DNA of 64,000 bases, taken from contig NC_003070.9 of assembly GCF_000001735.4 (NCBI RefSeq), forward strand, positions 27,823,971 to 27,887,970. The letters run 5' to 3'. Below the pieces are notes generated by a model, which ran no database searches, was not told the origin of the DNA, and saw only the letters and a program-made list of their open reading frames with translations. The position numbers and the translations under genes were made by a program. Below, one piece after another: positions 38,546 through 49,716 of this stretch (positions are counted from its first letter, which is position 1; every line of letters begins with the position of its first letter). The stretch is from Arabidopsis thaliana. Lineage: Eukaryota; Streptophyta; Magnoliopsida; Brassicales; Brassicaceae.

Positions 38546-39032
38546 AAACCTTACTGGGACAGGTACACTCGAGCCATTCTTATTTGCAAGATTGTATCAC
38601 AGCTTAAAGCACTTGAAGAGTTTGTTTTCTTCATCAAGTCATTACGAAAATAGATATCTAGATACTTACTTAATCAGGTTGAATCTTGTACATTAAATTG
38701 TAGACCTTATAACAGCAGCAGATTCAGATTTCTGCAAGTGAAGAGTGTAGTTTATAGTTGAATAGATTACAGATAAGAGCCTACCTTTTGGCCAATTTTT
38801 TATAGATTAACAAATCATATAGTATTTAAGTTATAAACTCTCTGTCTCTGAGTGCGTTTTCTACTTTAAGCATGTGCACACCAAACCAACAACCTGCGAA
38901 TCACATATTAACACGTGGGTAAAAATAGCTGCATTACTAAAGCCAATCTGATCTTTGTCCAAACACAGACCATCATCACTCATTTCCTACAGAACTCAGC
39001 ACAATTCTTTCAAATTCTCTTTCTAATCTTCA
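38546..39032. other. Spacer between the GAUT relic and SOT18
   Basis: AT-rich, with nothing recognised beyond a likely SOT18 leader in its last 100 bases. Confidence 0.45.
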
Positions 39033-40085
39033 ATGGAATCAGAAACCCTAACCGCCAAGGCTACGATCACGACCACGACCCTACCGAGTCACGACGAGAC
39101 CAAGACAGAATCAACAGAGTTCGAGAAAAATCAAAAACGGTATCAAGACCTCATCTCCACGTTTCCTCACGAGAAAGGCTGGAGACCGAAAGAGCCCCTG
39201 ATCGAGTATGGTGGTTACTGGTGGCTACCGTCTCTCCTCGAAGGTTGTATTCACGCGCAAGAGTTCTTTCAAGCACGACCCAGTGACTTCCTCGTCTGTA
39301 GCTACCCAAAGACAGGCACCACTTGGCTCAAAGCCCTGACTTTCGCCATCGCAAATCGTTCCCGCTTCGATGATTCCTCCAACCCTCTCCTGAAACGTAA
39401 CCCTCACGAGTTTGTTCCTTACATTGAGATAGATTTCCCTTTCTTCCCTGAAGTTGATGTTCTCAAAGACAAAGGGAACACTCTGTTTTCGACTCATATC
39501 CCATACGAGTTATTACCTGATTCGGTTGTGAAATCCGGTTGTAAGATGGTTTACATATGGAGAGAACCAAAGGACACTTTCATCTCCATGTGGACTTTCC
39601 TTCACAAGGAAAGGACAGAGCTTGGACCTGTCAGCAATCTTGAGGAGTCTTTTGATATGTTCTGTCGTGGTCTGTCTGGGTATGGTCCTTATCTTAATCA
39701 TATCCTGGCGTATTGGAAAGCATACCAAGAGAATCCAGATAGGATCTTGTTCCTCAAGTACGAGACGATGAGAGCTGATCCTTTACCGTACGTGAAGAGT
39801 CTGGCTGAGTTTATGGGTCATGGATTCACAGCCGAGGAAGAGGAGAAAGGTGTTGTTGAGAAAGTGGTGAATCTTTGCAGCTTCGAGACGTTGAAGAATC
39901 TTGAAGCTAACAAAGGGGAGAAAGACAGAGAGGATCGTCCTGGTGTTTACGCGAATAGCGCGTATTTCAGGAAAGGAAAGGTGGGAGATTGGTCGAACTA
40001 TCTGACTCCGGAGATGGCTGCTCGTATAGATGGGTTAATGGAAGAGAAATTTAAGGGCACCGGCTTGCTTGAACATGGTAAATGA
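39033..40085 (+). CDS. SOT18: SOT18, desulfoglucosinolate sulfotransferase (single exon, 350 aa)
   Basis: One uninterrupted exon, 350 aa. It transfers sulfate from PAPS to desulfoglucosinolates, the last core step of glucosinolate synthesis, in the cytosol. The PAPS 5'-phosphosulfate loop YPKTGTTW is at residues 91-98, the catalytic histidine at about 155 (FSTHIPYELLP), and the 3'-phosphate-binding region in YIWREPKDTFISMW. The C-terminal RKGKVGDWSNYLTPEMAARID closes the domain. No transit peptide is seen. From the literature, SOT18 and SOT17 prefer methionine-derived (aliphatic) substrates. It is 74100's nearest relative and faces it tail to tail with 433 bp between stop codons, so the two arose by an inverted tandem duplication. 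The start gives an N-terminal extension about 12 residues longer than in SOT16. Confidence 0.95.
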   Translation: MESETLTAKATITTTTLPSHDETKTESTEFEKNQKRYQDLISTFPHEKGWRPKEPLIEYGGYWWLPSLLEGCIHAQEFFQARPSDFLVCSYPKTGTTWLKALTFAIANRSRFDDSSNPLLKRNPHEFVPYIEIDFPFFPEVDVLKDKGNTLFSTHIPYELLPDSVVKSGCKMVYIWREPKDTFISMWTFLHKERTELGPVSNLEESFDMFCRGLSGYGPYLNHILAYWKAYQENPDRILFLKYETMRADPLPYVKSLAEFMGHGFTAEEEEKGVVEKVVNLCSFETLKNLEANKGEKDREDRPGVYANSAYFRKGKVGDWSNYLTPEMAARIDGLMEEKFKGTGLLEHGK

Positions 40086-40518
40086 ATGACTAACTCTTGT
40101 TCCGAGCAATGACTGATCTTTATATGCTTTGTTTACAACATAAGTTTGCTTCTTATGTTAGTATGGCTCCAAAATGTATTAAGTTATATAGTGGAAGAAT
40201 AAATGTTGCTTGTGTTTCTATCCAAATGCATTGGTTCTATAAACGGAATTGGCTTTGCAATGCCTTTGTTTAACATCATTCATCTTTGCCTAATGTATGC
40301 AGAGTCAACTCCTTTGATTCTCTTTTTCTTCTGTGATTAAATCCAATGTTTTCGGATAGGTATTAAATCAAGCATTTAGGATCATAAATCGAAATATCTT
40401 TCTCTTGTTGTAAATAAGATGATACAGACAATAATGAGAATACAGAACCAAACAAAGCAAAACAGAGCATCCTCTGTTTCGCCGCACCAAATAACAGAAG
40501 GACCAGAATAAAACACAT
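40086..40518. other. Convergent spacer between SOT18 and SOT16
   Basis: 433 bp holding both 3' untranslated regions. Overlap of the two transcripts' ends is possible but cannot be read from sequence. Confidence 0.5.
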
Positions 40519-41535
40519 TCAGTTATCATGTTGAAGCAAGCCAGTATCTTTGAATTTCTCCTCCACTAAGCCATCAATACGAGCAGCCATCTCAGGAGTC
40601 AAATAATTAGCCCAATCTCCAACCTTTCCTTTCCTAAAATACGCGCTATTCGCATAAACAGCAGGACGATCCTCTCTTTCTTTATCACCTTTGTTAGCTT
40701 CAAGATTCTTCAACGTCTCAAAGCTACAAAGCTTCACCACTTTCTCAGCAACACCATTCTCCTCTTCCTCATCAGTGAATCCATAACCCATGAACTCAGC
40801 CAATCTCTTCACAAAAGGCAAAGGATTGGCCCTCATGGTCTCGTACCTAAGGAACAAAATCCTATCTGGATTCTCTTGGTAAGCTTTCCAATAACCCAAA
40901 ACATGATCCAGATAAGGACCATACACAGATAAACCTTTACAAAACATATCAAAGCTGTCCTCAAGACTCGCTAATTGACCTTCTTGAGACTTCTCCTTGT
41001 GTAAGAAAGTCCACATGGAGATGAAAGTATCTTTCGGGTCTCTCCATATGTACACCATCTTACAACCAGAGTTCACAATCGAATCGGGTAATAACCCGTT
41101 TGGGATATGAGTAGAGAAAAGTGGGTTCTTTCTGTCTTGAAGAACATCAACGGTGGGGTAAAACGCGAAGTCGATCTCAACGTAAGGGACAAACTCGTGA
41201 GGGTTTCGTTTGAGGAGTGGGTTTGCGGCGTCGTCGTAACGAGAACGATTGACGATTGCGTAAGTTAGTGCTTTGAGCCAAGTTGTACCGGTTTTTGGGT
41301 AGCTACAGACGAGGAAATCAGTTGGTCGTGCTTCGAAATGGTCTTTAGCGTGAAAAAGACCTTCGAGGAGACATTCTTGCCACCAGTGTCCACCGTATTG
41401 GGTTAAGATCTCATCTGGTCTCCAGCCTTTGCTCTTTGGAAGTGTAGCGATGAAATCTTGATACTTCTTCTGGGTTTTCTCGAACTCTGTGAGTTCGACG
41501 ACTTCGGATCCGTTTTGGGTTGTCTTTGATTCCAT
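40519..41535 (-). CDS. SOT16: SOT16, desulfoglucosinolate sulfotransferase (single exon, 338 aa)
   Basis: One uninterrupted exon on the minus strand, 338 aa. Family residues are all present: YPKTGTTW at 79-86 (PAPS loop), catalytic His at about 143 (FSTHIPNGLLP), YIWRDPKDTFISMW, and RKGKVGDWANYLTPEMAARID near the end. From the literature this isoform prefers tryptophan- and phenylalanine-derived desulfoglucosinolates, so it acts in the branch controlled by MYB34, MYB51 and MYB122. It is intronless like SOT18 and convergent with it. A TATA box lies about 103 nt upstream of the ATG. A minor role in stress and auxin-related phenotypes has been reported (coronatine-induced 7). Confidence 0.95.
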   Translation of the reverse strand: MESKTTQNGSEVVELTEFEKTQKKYQDFIATLPKSKGWRPDEILTQYGGHWWQECLLEGLFHAKDHFEARPTDFLVCSYPKTGTTWLKALTYAIVNRSRYDDAANPLLKRNPHEFVPYVEIDFAFYPTVDVLQDRKNPLFSTHIPNGLLPDSIVNSGCKMVYIWRDPKDTFISMWTFLHKEKSQEGQLASLEDSFDMFCKGLSVYGPYLDHVLGYWKAYQENPDRILFLRYETMRANPLPFVKRLAEFMGYGFTDEEEENGVAEKVVKLCSFETLKNLEANKGDKEREDRPAVYANSAYFRKGKVGDWANYLTPEMAARIDGLVEEKFKDTGLLQHDN

Positions 41536-41637
41536 TGCGGATGAGATCGAGTGAAGGGAGTCAAAGAGGATGAATCGGGAAGGTTTGTTAGAGTTGTGGA
41601 AGATGGGATTGAGATTCTTGAGAGATGAGAAAATGGG

Positions 41638-41644
41638 TTTTATA
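41638..41644 (-). promoter_or_regulatory. TATA box of SOT16
   Basis: The minus strand reads TATAAAA, about 103 nt upstream of the start codon. Confidence 0.55.
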
Positions 41645-42696
41645 ATAGGAAGAAAGATTTAGGTAGGTGATGATGATGGCTCGATAAGGGTCGCATCAGT
41701 TGAACAAACCAATGTAAAATTATTGAATTTAGTTGGTAAAATTGAATTTCATTTTTATTAGCAAGTTATATTGAAAACTCTATATAACACTAGGAAGTAG
41801 ATTTTAGATTTATTTACAAGACTTTAACAAAAAAAAAAAAAATTAAGGTAAGCAAGTGATTGTATGAAAAAAAATTTGTAAGTAGAGAAGAAGTGGTTGT
41901 TGGTACTAAAAAAATCACGTTTTAGAAATGGAAATTAGCAGGTAGAGAGAGGCTTGGTTGGTTTGGCTACGTTATTGTGTTCGGTCCACGTTTATCTCTA
42001 GGCCGTTGCTGAATTTCCCTGCAGCTTCCAAGCCCCTTGTACACTTTATTTACTAATTAGAAAAGGCTCCACTTCTTTGCCAAAACAAAAAAGAAAGAAA
42101 AGGCTCCTATCTATTATGGAATGTCAGAGGCCTATGCAGTCCTGTCCATTAGAAAAGCCCATATATGTCTACATGTAACCCCTTCGTTGAGATTATTTTA
42201 GGAGTGTGCAATTTACACATTGCATAGCAAAAAATATTATTACATCAAACATATAATCTTGGGATCCGGTTTGTCACATATATAGCACACAAGTTTAGTT
42301 GTGACTGTGACTCCATGGCCGCATAAAAGGTTTTAGACATTTTTCCACAACAAAGATGGACGGACCCATAGTATTTAGATTTGAATTTTAGTTGCAATTA
42401 TCAACAATTTAATATGTCTATCTGTTATATATATAAAAATAAATAACTGCTATTATAAAATTATGTATTAAGAGTAAATAAAATACATTGATTAGCATAA
42501 ATTAAAATTTCAGAAATGGAACTTTATTAATTTGACTTTTGTATATCAAATCCGGTACAAGTTTTAGTATACTAATCATTTAGATGTGGAGGTGACAGAA
42601 AAAAAAAAATCACTAATTAGGAAATCTCACATGGGCAGTCAGACAACCCAGAGAGATAAACAAAGTTGCATAATTTGATAGTCTGTGAAACCCTAC
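41645..42696. other. Spacer between SOT16 promoter and CYP78A10
   Basis: About 1 kb of AT-rich sequence holding the SOT16 upstream region and the CYP78A10 3' untranslated region. No gene, RNA or element is recognised. Confidence 0.5.
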
Positions 42697-44398
42697 TTAA
42701 CCCCTAGGGATTGCCTTGCAGACAAGAGTGTTCTTCATCTCCAAAGATAGCTTCAAAGTCTCACTCAAATCCACTTCACCACATGAGACCCACTTATAGC
42801 TTCCTAGCAACTGAGCTAGCCATAGCTCCACGGTGGCTAGACCCATTGACTTGCCGGGACAGACCCTACGTCCAGCACCGAAGGGAGCAAGCCTCAGATC
42901 AGATCCCATGATGGGGAAGTTATTACTTTCTTGCGCACCAAGAAACCTCTCTGGTTTATACTCATGAGCTTCCGGCCAGACCTTTTCATCGTGGGTTATA
43001 GCCCACATGTTAACCATCGCAGTGGTTCCTGCGGGTATAAAGTGAGTCCCGATCTGAGTATCGTGAATGGAGAGACGAGCCCATGAGAGGAGAGGACCAG
43101 GTGGGTGCATCCTTAGGGTTTCCTTGACAATGGCACGAACGTATGGGAGCTTGGGGAGGTCTGAGTCTGTGACTTGACGTCCCGAGTCACCCACGATACA
43201 ATCGATCTCGGCCTGCGCCTTGGCTTGAATGTCAGGGTGAAGAACCATCCTCGCAAGGATCCATTCCAAGAGAATCGCCACCGTGTCTGTTCCCCTAAAA
43301 ATCATTTCCTATACAACAACAAAAAAATGTTTAAATTATGTTATTTACTTATTTACTCCTTAACCCACGTGTATACATGTAAGTACTTGTGGTTACCCAA
43401 AGGACTGCGATCATATCGGAGTCAGAAAGTTTGCTGTTGCCGTGCATGCCAAGTAAGACATCTACAAAGTCATCATCATAAGTGCTCTCTTCAGGATTAT
43501 CACGAAGTGACCTCTTTGATTTGTGGTCATTGATTATCTTACCGACGAACACATTCACTCTACCGACCAAACTACGACATCTTCTCCTCACACCTTGTAA
43601 ATCTAACCATCTCATTCCAGGGAAATGATCACTCCAGTTGAAGATTCCGAGCAGCTCATAGCCTTCAGACACCAAATGCTCCAACTCATTGCTCTCTTTC
43701 GAGTAGACAATACCTTCGTTGAAGTTGTATGTTTTACCGAAAACGCTAGACATCACGTTGTTGAGTGATCCGAAATGCAAGATCTTTTTTATATGCACTT
43801 CTCCATAACACTCCATTGCGTTCTTGATCTCTCCTACCATGTTTTGCCCGATTTTTCGGCGGGACTCGCCAGAACTGAAGATCCTCTTAGGGCTGAAGAG
43901 ATGGGTAGAAGAGATTCTCCTCAACTCTCTCCAGTAATCACCAAAGGGAGCAAACCCCATGGCTCTATCAAAGAGCAGCTCGTAAGCAGACTCTTTCACT
44001 GGCCGGTCTGCAAAAGCAGAGCTGTTTAGAAGCTCTTTCGCGGTCTCTGGTTCGCTGGTTATAACAAACCGGGTTGACCCTACGGAGAACGCCATGAGAG
44101 CTTTTGCTTTGCAAGTGTCAGCAATATTGGCGAGGATTCTGTGTGTTAAGGCGTTGTTGACAAAAGCCAAGAGGAGGCCAAAGATGGGGAGACCAGACGG
44201 GCCGGGAATGGCAGGTCCGGTTTTGGACTCAGGTCGGGTATGGAAACGAGCTTTGTAGAGTGCCCAAGCAAAGCCACCTGGAGTCAACCAGAAAACGAAA
44301 AGGGAGATGAAGAGGAAAATGCTGAGACAAAGCTCGAGACTTGGAAATGGAGAAGATCCAGAACGAGAAGCGAAGGAAAGATACATATCAATAGTCAT
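42697..44398 (-). CDS. CYP78A10: CYP78A10, cytochrome P450 monooxygenase (2 exons, 537 aa)
   Basis: Exons on the minus strand: 44398-43397 and 43308-42697; 1614 nt, 537 aa. An ER-anchored P450 of the plant-specific CYP78A family, whose members (KLUH/CYP78A5 and others) promote organ and seed growth through an unknown mobile product. An N-terminal membrane anchor lies at about residues 20-45 ([20 protein letters not shown]), followed by the proline-rich hinge [10 protein letters not shown]. The I-helix is [13 protein letters not shown], the K-helix ExxR is KETLR (about 396-400), and the PERF motif is KPERFLG. The heme loop is [11 protein letters not shown], with the axial cysteine at about residue 484. 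The single intron lies just before the I-helix oxygen-binding stretch, the standard CYP78A position. A TATA box lies about 96 nt upstream. All key residues are intact. Confidence 0.95.
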
Positions 44399-44493
44399 TT
44401 TCTTGAAGAAGAAATTATGGATTTTTAGTTAGCTAGTGAGAGCATAAGAGAAGAAACAGTTGGTGATGATTGGGACAGTGCATGAGAATGTAA

Positions 44494-44501
44494 TTTATAT
44501 A
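44494..44501 (-). promoter_or_regulatory. TATA box of CYP78A10
   Basis: The minus strand reads TATATAAA, about 96 nt upstream of the start codon. Confidence 0.55.
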
Positions 44502-47500
44502 GTGGAGGATTTTAACTAGGGTTAGATGGATTAGATAGAAAGTCCAGTTAGGTACCCTTTAACCATGGTCAAGACATCGCACCGCTTTTCTTCATTCTAA
44601 TTTGATGGATTTACCCCTTTTTGCATGGTTTATACATGATTTGGTTTACATGACATCCGAGTGAAGCCATTGTATACCTACAGGCTCCATATTTTTTAGA
44701 AAGTGCTTAATGAATGTACCAATAATTTGTTATATTAAAAGTTCAATAACAATTGTTATCACGTAATCATTCTTCGTTACTTTTCTACAACATTTAGATT
44801 ATCGTCTACGTACGGAACATATTTCTTCGAACGTATACCAAAAATTCCCAAAGAGAGAAAAAGGCTGTGTGATAGAAGTCACTAAATCAAAGGAATGTTT
44901 CATCATGACCAAAAATCTTAATAATAGGAGTTTAAAACTAAGTATATTATTTTCATGTAAATAAATTAGAATATATATAGTTCTTACTGAATGTTAGAAG
45001 TTATATAACTTATATTGAAACAAAAACAAAATAAATCATTCAGTTTATTCCAATGACGAGAAAGAACAAAAGATAGAAACCAATTCCTCTATTAAATAAG
45101 AGATTCGGTGAACTAACTAAAATATAATTTCCATTTTGTTCTATTCATTTAACTAGAGGAAAAAACATATTAAAGAAACCTCATACTCTAATAAGAGATT
45201 TTTTTTGTTAAAACATATCTAATAAGAGATCAGCAGATCAGATGAATAAGTTAGAACTTAAAAACATAGACTGTATATAAATATAAAGATATATGCATAA
45301 GAAAAAATATTCATTTATTTACTACCAATTCCTATACCACCTAGTCAATAAATCTTACGGACACCGATACGCTCGCAGTCAAGTGGATCTAGCAATGTCG
45401 GACCAGATATTCTTTAATATTTTTCCGAGGACTAGATAATGATGATCGTTAGTTGTTCTGATACTTTTTAATCGATAATGCATGTAATTAAGAACGAATC
45501 AAATATTAGAATGTATATCGCGAACTGGTAGAGAATAATATCCTTTTTCGCGCAAGGGAAAGTCAGTTACCGGTGGAAGGAGGAAGATATACAATATGGT
45601 CGGTTAAATTTTAGAATATGATTCGACTGAAATGTGAAAGAGTTATATAGGGTTGGCTACCTATTTGGACGTTTAGGAAGTAAAAAAAGGCTACAGCTTA
45701 AACTAGCATATATGTACATGACTATTTTGATGTACATAGTAACATATAGGTCAACACGGTCGAGTACGATATTATTGTGTGTTCCGACTTCCGACCATCT
45801 CATAAATCAATGAAAAATGTACTCAGCCATATCTCGCTCATTCGATACCACGTGTGTAAGACTACATAGTGCTTTACTGTAGTTTCTAATTTTAAAAGAA
45901 ATGGATCATGGATGGGATAATGAGCAGAATTTTCAATACTTGAATTCAAATTTGCCCGTAAATACTGTATGATTTCTACCTAGATATTCCATTGGGAATC
46001 CACCAAAATTAATAATGGAATCGTTAACCAACAAGATGGATTTGCTTCCCTTTGACCCAACAAAAAAGTCACTGTTTCCTCATTGTCTCTTTAAAACGCA
46101 CATGACTCGACAGTGTCGGTCCTTCATGCGAACTTATACTACTATTTTAATAAATTCTAAAAGTAAAACCGTCCGGGGGATGGCTTATATTATATAGTCT
46201 AGTTTATAGACAGAAACTGATATAAATCAACTTACACAGAGGTTTGATTTACATTCAATGGTCATATATTATCAGTTACAAGACTATTGAAGAAACATAG
46301 TAAGAGAAAGAAGATGAAGTAGGTGCAAGAGGGAAGAGTCTGTTTATAGAAATTTAATTCAGTTGGTTATAAACTCATAAGTCTTTGTAGTCTCATAATT
46401 TGTTTGATCTTGTTCCATATTGGACTCTTCAAAAGAACTTAATGGTAATTGACTAATTGACCACTGTTTTCTCATAACTTGCTCAATGGATATTAAATCC
46501 AGCGCTGGCCTGTAAATCAATGTGCATAATTGCATCATTCATATTCAACTAGTTTGAGTTGAAATTTGATATACATATCATCAATTACGTCACGAAACAT
46601 AGTAATATGGTGGCCATGGACGATGCAGGGTATGGACCAAACAAAGCATCGACCTCGTTAACCACAAAACTGTCTCCCTTGAACATTGATACCACACACA
46701 CAGTGACACAAATATATGCCATATGAAATTGAAAAAAAAGCTCCATATATACGTATGTATAATAAGGTCAAAGGTTGTCTAACTATAGAGACAATATAAG
46801 CTGGCTTGTGGTGATACTTAAGGACAAAGCAAATGTCACAACTCACAAATCGGGTGTGTCTTTTGTAAGTTAATACTATTAGTCCATTTCTAACAGAAAA
46901 CCGTTGTTAAAATACGTTGACCAAGTCAAAGATGTTATTTGACCAACTGTCGCTTCTTACATTACAAGCCTTTTAACACTTGGTCTTTTTTTTTTTTTTT
47001 TTTTTAGAGTATAAGTTTCGTTTTTTAAATACTTCTTGTTATTCACAATAATTTTTATTGAACCATGTAATCTATCTATGTATAGAAAAGTTTAATTTTC
47101 TCTATAATTAAAATCTTCATGGAAATTTAATATTGCATTTCAATTGATTTTACTTACATAATTAACTAGTAGTACAATTTGTGATTGATTAATACATATA
47201 TAACACCAATAACTCTCTTCTTCATTAATACATAAATAACACTAGTTACCAATAACTCTCTTCTTCTTCTTTTTTTCTCCAATCACCCTCTTGGAATAAA
47301 TAAGATTTAACTGATTAACTTCTTCCCATTATACAGATTTCATGACTTACTGACTCATGTATAACCAATTCTTCCATACATAAATCTAAGTTTCTTGTTA
47401 ACAGAGCTTTTACGTAAAACATTTGAAAATAATGTTTAAGAAAAAAAATTGTTGGAAACAAATATTTTTGGTATAAATGCCAAAAACAAATGGTTTGTCT

Positions 47501-47952
47501 GGGATGGATCACGGAACAGATGAATCGGCCTAGCATAAAAGTTGCCAAAACGGGCTACTAGCCGGCCTGGCTCGGCCCACGTAACATCCCTAACTAGTAG
47601 TTACAGTTGGAAGTTGGAACATGGCACTTGACTTTTTAGAACCAAAGTCCAATTACATTTGCTCAGCAAATCTATCAGGCAGAGACATGGAAACGAAGGC
47701 AATGGCATTGGTAGATGTCTTCCCAAGATGCACAACGAGAAGTGAGCATGGCTTATTCAGGAGTATGCATTGTCCTTTGAATAATCAAGCCATGAACTCG
47801 AGCGAGTTGAGATCAGATTCGATAGTCACTGAAAGTTCCTGATAACCCATATCAATTCAGAGCAGCTCATAGCAAAGTGAGGGAGCAAGAACCCTCTAGA
47901 GAGTGGCCGATCTCTTTCAATCTAGTAAGAGGCAAGTCCAAGATCCAACATA
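44502..47952. other. Large spacer between CYP78A10 and the mTERF gene
   Basis: About 3.4 kb. It has a T run at 46988-47006, a short imperfect tandem duplication at about 47190-47275 (AATAACTCTCTTCTTC occurs twice), and a possible transposon end at 47540-47590. Frames such as 46015-46197 and 47621-47842 look random. The rightmost 100 bases belong to the mTERF 3' untranslated region. Confidence 0.45.
47540..47595. mobile_element. Possible terminal fragment of a hAT-like element
   Basis: A GC-rich GGCCTGGCTCGGCCCACG stretch runs into ACATCCCTAA, which resembles one terminus of hAT elements, including the one at 36862-36871. No second end or target duplication was found, so only a fragment is claimed. 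Confidence 0.3.
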
Positions 47953-49290
47953 CTAAGCAAGTGACTCTATAAAGGACTTCATGTTCTGCACATCTTCTTT
48001 TGTTGTTAGATTGCTAGGCGGCTTCATAAGCTTCCAAAGCCCTGCGGGATGTCGTTTATTCACTCGGACATTCTCTTTTCTCTTTCCAAAGATTCTTTCA
48101 CACTCTGGGTATGGCATCACGTACAAATTATAAAATCTTTTCATGCTTGGTTTGATCAAACCTTTCAATCCAATATCACAGCCAAGCCCACCTTTTAGTT
48201 TCAAGTAATCAATGACATTGTACCGTGGAACGATCTGCTTCTGAAGATTAACCCCTAGATACTCCGGTACATCAGCTAAACAATTGATATGAAATCCCAT
48301 TCTGTTAGTTAAAAACTCAATCTTCTTCTCTATATCCTCTATCTCATATAAGATCACCCTCGGCTCTTTCCATACAACCTTGAATGCATCTCTACGAATC
48401 AACCCGTATTTGCATAAACAATCAACTCTGAGCTTCACTTCAAACCCAGCACGAAATGCTCCTTCGCTGATTATACTAACTCTAATCACTTCCCGGCATT
48501 TCAATGTGTTGATCAACTCCAAACACCGCGGAAGCTCACCTAACTCCAAACCAAGAACTCTCGGTTCTCTAGCAATCTCTTTCTTTACATCATCCTTACT
48601 AAACCCCATCTTCATGAACTCATCAAGCAATGGCTTAAGTCTAGTCTCAGTACCAATCCCTAGAACTTCAGGAAAAACGTGAAAGAACCTCTCAATGTTA
48701 TCTCGAGCAATGCCAATTCCAACTAAAAACTCAATCTTCCTACGAATTTCAATCTCATTCACTAAAAGAACACCAGGGAATGAACTTAAAATCCTACTCA
48801 CAGTACTATCACAAAACCCTAAACTCTTCAAAACCCTTACGCACTCATTAAACTTATCTGGACCAATCCCAATTCTACTAGAATGTTCAAGGACGCTCTT
48901 AATCGCAGAAGATGAGACGACACCGTGTTTACCGCAATTAGACAGAGGAACTCTCCATTTCCTCAGAAACTCTGATCGCAGAACATTAGGGCAATCGGAA
49001 ATCAACGAAACGAGTGATTTCTGAGGGATTTTCAATGACAATAGGATGCCGAGAGAAATTTCGGTTTCTACTAAGTCCGAATTCAATAGGTGATTGTTTC
49101 TTGAGAGGAAGTGCTGAAGAGAAGAAGGAGGGAAACCATACCTCTGAAGGAGATTCGCGAGTAAAATTCGTTTCCTGTAGTGAGATTGATTGATAGGTGT
49201 GAGAATTCGTGAGGATAGTGATCGAATCTGGTTGAATAGGGTTATTGGGTAGTCACGGAGATTGATGAAGGTTTTGAGTTTTGAGGCCAT
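47953..49290 (-). CDS. MTERF15: mTERF-family organelle protein, mTERF15 type (single exon, 445 aa)
   Basis: One uninterrupted minus-strand exon. The ATG at 49290 (MASKLKTFINLRDYP) gives 445 aa, which matches the described mTERF15. An upstream in-frame ATG at 49317 would add nine residues (MSALKLNKK). The N-terminus is basic and Ser-rich with little acid (RSLSSRILTPINQ), as in a mitochondrial presequence. The rest is a chain of mTERF helix repeats with the recurring pattern of Leu, Gly-Ile and Pro: KSLGFCDSTVSRILSSFPGVL, VGIGIARDNIERFFHVFPEVL in part, MGFSKDDVKKEIAREPRVL. They form a nucleic-acid-binding superhelix. mTERF15 (AT1G74120) is reported to be needed for splicing of mitochondrial nad2 intron 3. 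It is divergent from the first rhomboid gene across about 430 bp. Confidence 0.9.
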   Translation of the reverse strand: MASKLKTFINLRDYPITLFNQIRSLSSRILTPINQSHYRKRILLANLLQRYGFPPSSLQHFLSRNNHLLNSDLVETEISLGILLSLKIPQKSLVSLISDCPNVLRSEFLRKWRVPLSNCGKHGVVSSSAIKSVLEHSSRIGIGPDKFNECVRVLKSLGFCDSTVSRILSSFPGVLLVNEIEIRRKIEFLVGIGIARDNIERFFHVFPEVLGIGTETRLKPLLDEFMKMGFSKDDVKKEIAREPRVLGLELGELPRCLELINTLKCREVIRVSIISEGAFRAGFEVKLRVDCLCKYGLIRRDAFKVVWKEPRVILYEIEDIEKKIEFLTNRMGFHINCLADVPEYLGVNLQKQIVPRYNVIDYLKLKGGLGCDIGLKGLIKPSMKRFYNLYVMPYPECERIFGKRKENVRVNKRHPAGLWKLMKPPSNLTTKEDVQNMKSFIESLA

Positions 49291-49716
49291 TTTTTTATTT
49301 AGTTTCAAGGCACTCAATCACTGTACGAAGGAGGAAGAAAGACGATGACGACGTGTACAAAATTAAGATTATTATTTGTACCCTCAATGTTTCATCTTAT
49401 TCCGAAAATGCCACCCACTATTTGTTTTGTAAGACATTTAACCTTGTCTTGAGTGGGATTGTGGTTTAGAGATGGGAACGTCATGGTTTAATGAAAGTTG
49501 GAAGTTGTATATTTACAATTTCCCTAAACCGGAGGGAATCTTTTGTTTACCTAAAAAAAGAAAGTTGTTACTTCTTGTTACATTTACATCACTATTTTAT
49601 TGCACTTAAAAGACCTGAGTTTTTGAAACACACACTTTTCATGAATAATCAGAAGAAGTTGATGCTATTCTCTTATTTTTGCGCCATTTGGTAAAACATT
49701 TGAAATTAGTTTCGAA
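49291..49716. promoter_or_regulatory. Divergent promoter region of the mTERF gene and the first rhomboid gene
   Basis: 426 bp between opposing start codons. From about 49461 rightward it resembles 52721-52957, upstream of the second rhomboid gene, so this part belongs to the tandem duplication unit. Confidence 0.5.

Noticed and set aside
46015-46197. 60-codon plus-strand frame in the CYP78A10-mTERF spacer
   Set aside because: Short, random-looking composition, no neighbouring regulatory signal.
47621-47842. Plus-strand frame of 73 codons near the mTERF 3' end
   Set aside because: It has no recognisable domain, promoter or splice partner, and lies in the likely 3' untranslated region of the opposite gene. 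Not strong enough to call.
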